A stretch of 14,135 nt of DNA from Physocladia obscura (taxonomy: Eukaryota > Chytridiomycota > Chytridiomycetes > Chytridiales > Chytriomycetaceae): NCBI GenBank assembly GCA_027596945.1, contig JADGJH010000818.1, positions 1-14,135 on the forward strand, given 5' to 3'. Under the pieces are notes generated by a model, which had not been told where the DNA came from, ran no database searches, and saw only the letters and a program-made list of their open reading frames with translations. The translations under genes and the position numbers were made by a program. This document shows, one piece after another, positions 8,999 to 14,135 of this stretch (positions within the stretch are counted from its first letter, which is position 1; each line of letters begins with the position of its first letter).

Positions 8999-10756
8999 AT
9001 GGCTCATACAACAGGCGACGCAACGGGCGATATAATGAATAATGCTATGGACGATAATTCGCCCGATAGCATGCTTGACGAAATATTGATGGGCGGAGCA
9101 AAAACTGCTGGCGCAAACATGAACACAAGTGCCAGCCTCCACAATGCCATTTCCGCTAATCTGCGTCTGCAAGAAGCTGTGCGCGCTCGTCTACGCGCCG
9201 CATCATCAGCCGTTACGCGTCTCGATTTTCTTTCGTCGACTCAATCTGCAGCTCAAACACAGCCTATGTTTCCCCGTGCTCCTCCGTACTTTGTCGACAA
9301 TGAGCTGAATGTATTCGTTAAATCAATTTTTAGCCATCAGCTGATCTCGCGTATTACTTTCTGCAGGCTTCTCCTGAAAATAATGACGCAAAGTTCTTGT
9401 TCCATGTCAATCACATCTATAAACCTCAGTTGTGTATGTAATGGAACAACACACTTTCTAATTTCTACTCTGCTGACTACCTCACGAAAATATTCAACTG
9501 CAGGGAGCAAATCAAGTATTCGCGCGCTTCGCCAAGAAATCGAACGTGAAAACATGCGCGTTTTGTAATTGCAATTTTTATAAATCATGACTATTGCTGA
9601 AGAAAATACACATTTAGTTCAAAGTCTGGCATTCCTTTGCCTTTGCCAAATGATGCACGATTACACTACAATACTACTGATTTAAATTGGTCAACTATTG
9701 CCCGAAATATTCCGCCTGGTGACAAGTCAGCCACAGACTGTCGAATTCAATGGCTAGTGAATCTGCACCCCAATATCAACAGAGCTCTATTTACTCAAGA
9801 AGAAGTTGCGAGATTAGGAGAGCTTGTAAAACTTCAGCAAGAACAGGCCACAGAAACTGACTGGGATACAATTGCCATTGAACTAGGGGTTTGAAAAATT
9901 ATATTCATTAAAATATTAATTGACATCAAAAACAGAACGGACGAGTTGCTTGGCAATGTTTTCGAATCTATCAAAAATATATGAATCCAGCTTTACAGTA
10001 AATTATATTCTAACACTATCTTTTTTTTTCTTTTTTTTTTCTGAACGTTTAATAATTTTCTGTTTTTTTCTGACAGACTTTGGACGCATGATGAAGATAC
10101 ACAACTGAAAAAACTAGTTGAAATTCATGGAAATGGAAATTGGGCTACCATCGCCAAACATATGAATAATCGCACTCGTTTGCAGTGCCAAACTCGCTGG
10201 CGCCAAAATTTACGGCCGGGATTAAGACGTGGACGATTCACGAAAGACGAAGATAATGTGAAACATAAGTGTTCAATTATTATTGAGTTGTTCAGTTTTC
10301 TAATTATTTTATATCATTTTTTTATTTATTGAAAGTTGCTCAAAGAAGCTGTAGCGCGGTTTGGAATCGGAAGTTGGGCAAAAATTGCAAACGCAGTGCA
10401 AACTCGAAATGATGTACAATGTCGTGAACGCTATTTGGACGTTTTGAACCCAGAAATTGTAACGGGACCGTTTTCAAAAGAAGTGAATTCTAAAATTACT
10501 TTAATCATCAGATAATTTTGTCTCTTCATTTTATATCATCTAATTCCAAATCTTTATAGGATGACGAATTACTTTTGAAACTTATTGCAAAATTTGGGCA
10601 AAAGTGGTCGGCGATTGCCGCAGAATTTCGAACGAGGACGGCGAAAATGGTTTGGAAAATATTGATAATCATTCCTTGTATGTTCGATTGAAACCCCGTT
10701 AAAATATTTTCCAGTGCAAGAGGCAATATGCTCGCATTTTGAAAGTACAGGAATAG
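8999..10756 (+). CDS. SNAPC4: SNAPC4/SNAP190-like Myb protein, snRNA-activating complex subunit
   Basis: Largest subunit of the complex that binds the proximal sequence element of snRNA promoters for RNA polymerase II and III. Exons: 8999-9310, 9367-9433, 9504-9564, 9618-9888, 9936-9997, 10077-10257, 10336-10482, 10560-10649, 10715-10756; the product is 410 residues. Residues 1-104 hold an acidic start, a short helical LRLQEAVRARLR segment and PPYFVDNELN, resembling the MKPYFKDK motif of human SNAPC4. Then come a half Myb repeat (NWSTIARNIPPG) and four full repeats: FTQEEVARLGELV to AWQCFRIYQKY; LWTHDEDTQLKKLV to QCQTRWRQNL; FTKDEDNLLKEAV to QCRERYLDVLNP; DDELLLKLIAKFG to KRQYARIL. This 4.5-repeat layout is typical of SNAP190. 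The protein ends right after the last repeat, far shorter than human (about 1470 residues). An upstream GTG-initiated extension has no ATG. Identity is good; the N-terminal start is less certain. Confidence 0.9.
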
Positions 10757-10758
10757 GC

Positions 10759-10779
10759 AAAAAAAAAAAAAAAAAAAAA
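10759..10779 (+). repeat. A21 homopolymer just after the SNAPC4 stop
   Basis: Twenty-one consecutive A bases begin two bases after the TAG stop. It is genomic, not a transcript end, since unrelated sequence follows and a poly(A) signal lies about 90 nt further on. It is prone to length errors in assembly. Confidence 0.9.
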
Positions 10780-10868
10780 GTCACTCTCCCCATTTACAAT
10801 TTGCAAATCGCCGTATTCATTCATTGGCAAAGACTGGGATTGTAACTGCGACTGAGAATTCCGTTCAG

Positions 10869-10874
10869 AATAAA
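10869..10874 (+). terminator. AATAAA poly(A) signal for SNAPC4
   Basis: Canonical hexamer 113 nt after the SNAPC4 stop and about 230 nt before the next plausible ATG. Distance and strand fit SNAPC4 3'-end formation. The stretch 10757-11101 otherwise holds only short open frames with degenerate GTAACTG/TTCAGAAT repeats and no recognisable gene. Confidence 0.5.
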
Positions 10875-11101
10875 ACTGTAACTGAAATTCAGAATGTGAC
10901 CGAGAAGTTGAATGAGAATCGAACCGTGTATTGTGTTGGAGAAGCGGCGATTCTTCTATTTTCATCACACAAACCCCAAAAAACATCACCGTCACTAGAT
11001 GTTTCTTGCAACATTCAACCAAAATTCCCAACACACACAAAACGCAGAGCAAGAGCCAAAGTTTACTATCGCCATCGTCAATTTCAGAAAGCTCAATCGC
11101 T

Positions 11102-12296
11102 ATGAACACTGCAAACGAGAATTCCGATACTCATTCGACAAACACCAACACGAATATGCGCTCAAATGCCTCAAAATATTCTAGTCAGTGTCTGAGATTC
11201 ATTGAGATTTTTGTTGCGACAGTTGTTCTGAGCTTAATGCTGACCACCATTGTCCAAATCATTGATACGCCGCTTCCTACCGTAACAGAAACACGCATGA
11301 CATTTGACTTTGCCTCGCTATTAATATCTCCGGCTCACTTGACGAAACTATTGTTACTGTTATCCCCACTCGCTACCAACTATCATCTGGAAAACAACGG
11401 TTTACGCACACTCCCTCTCAGCTTTCCACAAGATTTCTATACGCGCAAAACTCCTTCCCGAATCGACATATCAAATATCAATCGCATATCCATCGCTGCC
11501 ATCAATTTATTCATTAATTCCACAGCCAAAAACGCGAATAGAAGTTGTGATTTATTTACCGCCGAATGCAATAAAGTCGTTCCGCCTACATTCTCCGGAT
11601 TCCTCTGCTTCACTTATTTGGCAGCCTGATTATATTGCACACCTTGACAAATTTATTTTCAATTCTTCTCATTTGAATCACGTGAAAATTTTAGATCCGC
11701 TCAACGTTTCTGAATTTGTTGCTTTTGGAGGTGACTCGATTTTTGAGGTAGAAACAACAGATGCATGCCATGTATATGAGGAGATTGGATCAATTATCCA
11801 CCTGTATTTTCATTTTTGCAGAATTACAAAATTTTCAGCCAAATTTTTCAATGCACATGCAAAAGAATGGTTTTTGCAAACAACTGCCTGTCACCATCAG
11901 AAAGATCTACAATTGCAAATATGTCCGCGGCGATGCAAACTCTTTTTACACCGTTTTCATAAGCCAAGTGTTTGCCGGTCGTTATTTGCTGGATGGATCA
12001 CGGCATGTTATTGGCTCCGACTCGCCGCCAGAAAAACTGAATCCGTTTACAGGATGGATACGAGTGCCGCCGAAAGAGCACAGGAGTCCGAATGAGTGGG
12101 GAAAACTTGAGACTCATGTGCCGCAAATAGCAAACCAAAAGCAAAATAGAAATGATCGACCAGGAATAGTGGCAGATTTTCGTGAACGGCAGAATAAGTG
12201 AGTCGAACAAAACGACCAACACAATGTCTTATGAATTGCAGTGAAGTCGCAATAATAAAGATATCTAATACAGACTTTGTGTCCACATTAAACTAG
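11102..12296 (+). CDS. Unrecognised gene, probable N-terminal membrane anchor; splicing unresolved or gene decayed
   Basis: I do not recognise this gene. ATG 11102 opens a frame with an Asn/Ser/Thr-rich start (about 34 residues) and one hydrophobic segment, FIEIFVATVVLSLMLTTIVQ, suggesting a type II membrane or signal-anchor protein; this frame runs to 11629. A second frame is open from 11343 to 12095 (250 codons) and includes the protein-like VVIYLPPNAIKSFRLHSP and FVAFGGDSIFEVETTDAC. A third is open 11761-12201 and includes NSFYTVFISQVFAGRYLLDG. A possible 50-nt intron (11771-11820, GTATAT...TTTGCAG) and a 44-nt one (12197-12240, GTGAGT...TTGCAG) exist; the latter would extend the C-terminus to TAG at 12294-12296. 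No GT-AG pair of normal size links the first frame to the second. A TTTCAG acceptor-like site ends at 11087, before the ATG. There is a faint, unconvincing similarity to PIG-S (anchor, then the YLPP region). Confidence 0.4.
12254..12259 (+). terminator. AATAAA poly(A) signal
   Basis: Plus-strand AATAAA 52 nt after the TGA at 12199-12201. It supports a plus-strand transcript ending here and hence that some of the 11102-12201 frames are expressed. It falls inside the alternative last exon (stop 12296), so the two readings compete. Confidence 0.45.
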
Positions 12297-13352
12297 CTCT
12301 TTTAATGCGCAATCTAAGGCATCAGATTTGATTCTGTTCATTTGTGGTTTTCAAATTTTTTTCTAAAAATACTTCCGGTTTACTTTCACAATAACCACGC
12401 GAGAGTTTACACTCATTCAACTATTTGATAATTAATTTGAATAAATATTAAATATAAATATCATATTGCTCATTTGATATTCTTCAAAGTAACAGCCTTG
12501 AAAAACAAATTAAGTTTCTTCCACGCCCTCCTGAAAGCAAATATATCTTCAGCAAAACAAAAAATAAATAGTTTAATATTTTTTAATTGAATTTAATAAT
12601 TATTTTATTCTTAATCCTGGTTTGTGAACACAATGTCCCCTTTGATCCCAGAAAAATATTGAAACCAAATAAACATCAATTTTAATCGCTGTTAAAGTTG
12701 AAATACAAAGAATATTCATCGAAAATTAGCATAGAACAATTTTGTTTTGTTTGTTTTGTTGCTTTTTTTTAAAAATTTTTTATGCAAGTTTCGGTTAATA
12801 ACATTAAAATATAAGCATATTTTTATATTTTAATCCAAATGTTGTATTGAATCATACACATATGTACTGCTTAATATGGTTTTGGCTTGCAGTTGGAACA
12901 GAGTCACCAACAATTTCATGACATTGCTGGCGGTTAGATATAACATTTTTTTAAAATTTAACATTACTAATTAAAACGTTCAGAAAATGAAGGTTTTTAC
13001 TGATTTGGAAAGTAATTTTTTGAGTGCTGTTTCAAAAATATTGAGGGAAAAAAATTATAAAAGTAATCATTTTGACATTATTGCCAAATATTATTTATTC
13101 ATGTTTTTATGCTAAATGCAGTTGAAAATGACATTTGAGAGAAGTTGCTTCTTTTGCTGTATATCCACTCAACAAACTTTGAATCTGCCTGAGAGTGTAG
13201 CTGGGAATAATTTCATACAATCTTAAATGGCATTCCAATTAGCTTGCAATATTCAACAATCCCATGTAAATACCACCTTGTCCCTCATAATGGAAATGTA
13301 TTCTTGGTTTGGACATTAAAAAAAAGCCAGTTTGCAGTTTGCCAGAGTATGG
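12297..13352. other. AT-rich stretch without recognisable gene
   Basis: About 1.05 kb with no convincing ORF on either strand, rich in AATTT, TTTAAA and T-runs. It holds the inverted repeat at 12803-12834. CpG dinucleotides thin out along it (about nine up to 12978, then none). I see no tRNA, rRNA or known transposon end. Confidence 0.6.
12803..12834. repeat. Perfect 12-bp AT inverted repeat, 8-nt loop
   Basis: Left arm ATTAAAATATAA (12803-12814) and right arm TTATATTTTAAT (12823-12834) are exact reverse complements around GCATATTT. In DNA this AT-rich, such palindromes arise easily; no function is evident. Confidence 0.75.
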
Positions 13353-13392
13353 TCATACTTCATGGAAGGTAGTGAAACCAGACCATGGTGTG

Positions 13393-13836
13393 TCATTCTT
13401 GACACTCAAACATGCTGTAAGACACTTTTGAATATTGAAACTCTTTAATTTGGCATTTTGATGGCTCATAATAGGTTTCAACAATTGGTCCCCATGTGTG
13501 CCTGAAAAAAACTTCATGCCAAATCTTGTTGAAAGTGCTCTCAATTTTATCATTGCATTTGTATATTTGGAATACTTCCAGGACTAGGCTTACCAAATTC
13601 TGAAACTGACTGACAACTCTGGATTCTTCATAGTACCTGTTTACTTCAATAATCACATTGTTCTTGTATTCTATGCTGCCAATGATACTGCTATTGCCTC
13701 TCATTTTGTACACTGCGCTTTCAGTCATAACAAGATGCACCAGCAACTCTGACAATTCATCCTTGTTGGTGTATATTACATAGTAGTTTTCAAGTTGATT
13801 GATCCAGCTGCATGGAACATTTACTAATGTGTGCAT
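13393..13836 (-). CDS. Unrecognised ORF in CpG-depleted DNA
   Basis: 147 codons from ATG 13836, open upstream to a TAA near 13863. Not recognised. It is rich in Asn, Tyr, Val and Glu with no signal peptide, transmembrane segment or known motif; phrases such as IWHEVFFRHTWGPIVE look protein-like. All four Arg codons are AGA or AGG and none is CGN, unlike the genes to the left. It contains a strong donor-like GTAAGC (13593) and a TTTTTTTCAG (to 13502), but splicing them would bring a stop within eight codons. It could be an exon of a larger gene, a mobile-element fragment, or chance in CpG-poor DNA. Confidence 0.35.
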   Translation of the reverse strand: MHTLVNVPCSWINQLENYYVIYTNKDELSELLVHLVMTESAVYKMRGNSSIIGSIEYKNNVIIEVNRYYEESRVVSQFQNLVSLVLEVFQIYKCNDKIESTFNKIWHEVFFRHTWGPIVETYYEPSKCQIKEFQYSKVSYSMFECQE

Positions 13837-13862
13837 ATTTCCATCAAACTCAGTTGTAGTTT

Positions 13863-14135
13863 AAGTTTTCTGTTAAAATTCCATGATCAATTGCAACAGT
13901 CTGAATAATTAATCCATTAATTTCTCTGTGTACAATAAATAAGTATTGAAATACAAAGCCCTCATTAAAGATTTGGAATTCAAGTTCTGATCATAACTAA
14001 GATGCCTTAACAACTGAAAGAGTCCATCTACAGTGATCACCACACTGAAATAATGTGTAAAATAATAAAGTACACAAGAAACATTATACACAATATTTCT
14101 GTATGTTTTTCAGCTGCCTTATTAAACAACTTTTC
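13863..14135 (-). other. Right-edge segment with a possible short exon
   Basis: On the minus strand an ATTATTTCAG acceptor-like site ends near 14048, followed by an open stretch to 13909 encoding VITVDGLFQLLRHLSYD. A second acceptor-like TTTTAACAG lies just upstream of the 13393-13836 ORF. Together these could be exons of one minus-strand gene entering from the right, but no product is recognised and no donor is clear. Confidence 0.2.

Noticed and set aside
8849..9172. Minus-strand frame with a Pro-Glu repeat upstream of ATP2C1
   Set aside because: It is the complement of the GGTTCT hexamers and SNAPC4 exon 1, ends in a stop overlapping the ATP2C1 ATG, and joins no gene.
13502..13593. GTAAGC...TTTTTTTCAG pair inside the right-end ORF, looking like a 92-nt intron
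   Set aside because: Splicing it puts a stop eight codons later, while the unspliced frame stays open.
1..14135. CRISPR arrays, bacterial operons, rRNA or tRNA genes
   Set aside because: No direct-repeat/spacer pattern, Shine-Dalgarno spacing or RNA gene fold was seen, and introns show the DNA is eukaryotic.

Overview
This is a eukaryotic window with compact, intron-rich protein-coding genes. I could splice four conserved genes by eye using 35 short GT-AG introns of 47-102 nt, and the resulting frames join exactly. Animal-type families (an SPCA-type Ca/Mn pump that reads closest to ATP2C1, a SNAPC4 with 4.5 Myb repeats, CIAO3, DIS3) and very tight same-strand gene spacing suggest an invertebrate metazoan or close relative with a compact genome. 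A lineage using spliced-leader trans-splicing and operons is a reasonable guess. I cannot name the species.

Minus strand, read right to left: ATP2C1 (SPCA/PMR1 calcium/manganese P-type ATPase, 8852 to 5035, 12 exons), CIAO3 (NAR1, cytosolic Fe-S assembly, 4996 to 2813, 7 exons) and DIS3 (RRP44, exosome nuclease, 2707 running off the left edge, 11 exons visible). Only 38 nt separate the ATP2C1 stop from the CIAO3 start, and 105 nt separate CIAO3 from DIS3. No AATAAA is seen in either spacer. This looks like a three-gene operon or polycistronic unit. The DIS3 leader carries a diverged 75-nt-offset duplication of its own start region, which creates a 16-codon uORF.

Plus strand: SNAPC4 (8999 to 10756, 9 exons) diverges from ATP2C1 across a 146-bp head-to-head spacer holding a GGTTCT-type hexamer repeat. 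It codes for a minimal SNAP190 ending directly after the last Myb repeat. A poly(A) signal follows at 10869. Downstream (about 11102-12296) lies an unrecognised, probably membrane-anchored gene whose coding potential moves through all three frames and which I could not splice confidently. It is either multi-exon or decayed.

From about 12300 to the right end the DNA changes character. It is AT-rich, nearly gene-free, and after 12978 it contains one CpG in over 1.1 kb, while the left 12 kb is rich in CpG. One unrecognised minus-strand ORF (13393-13836) sits in this CpG-depleted tract. The tail could be a mobile element, a differently methylated compartment, transferred DNA or an assembly join.
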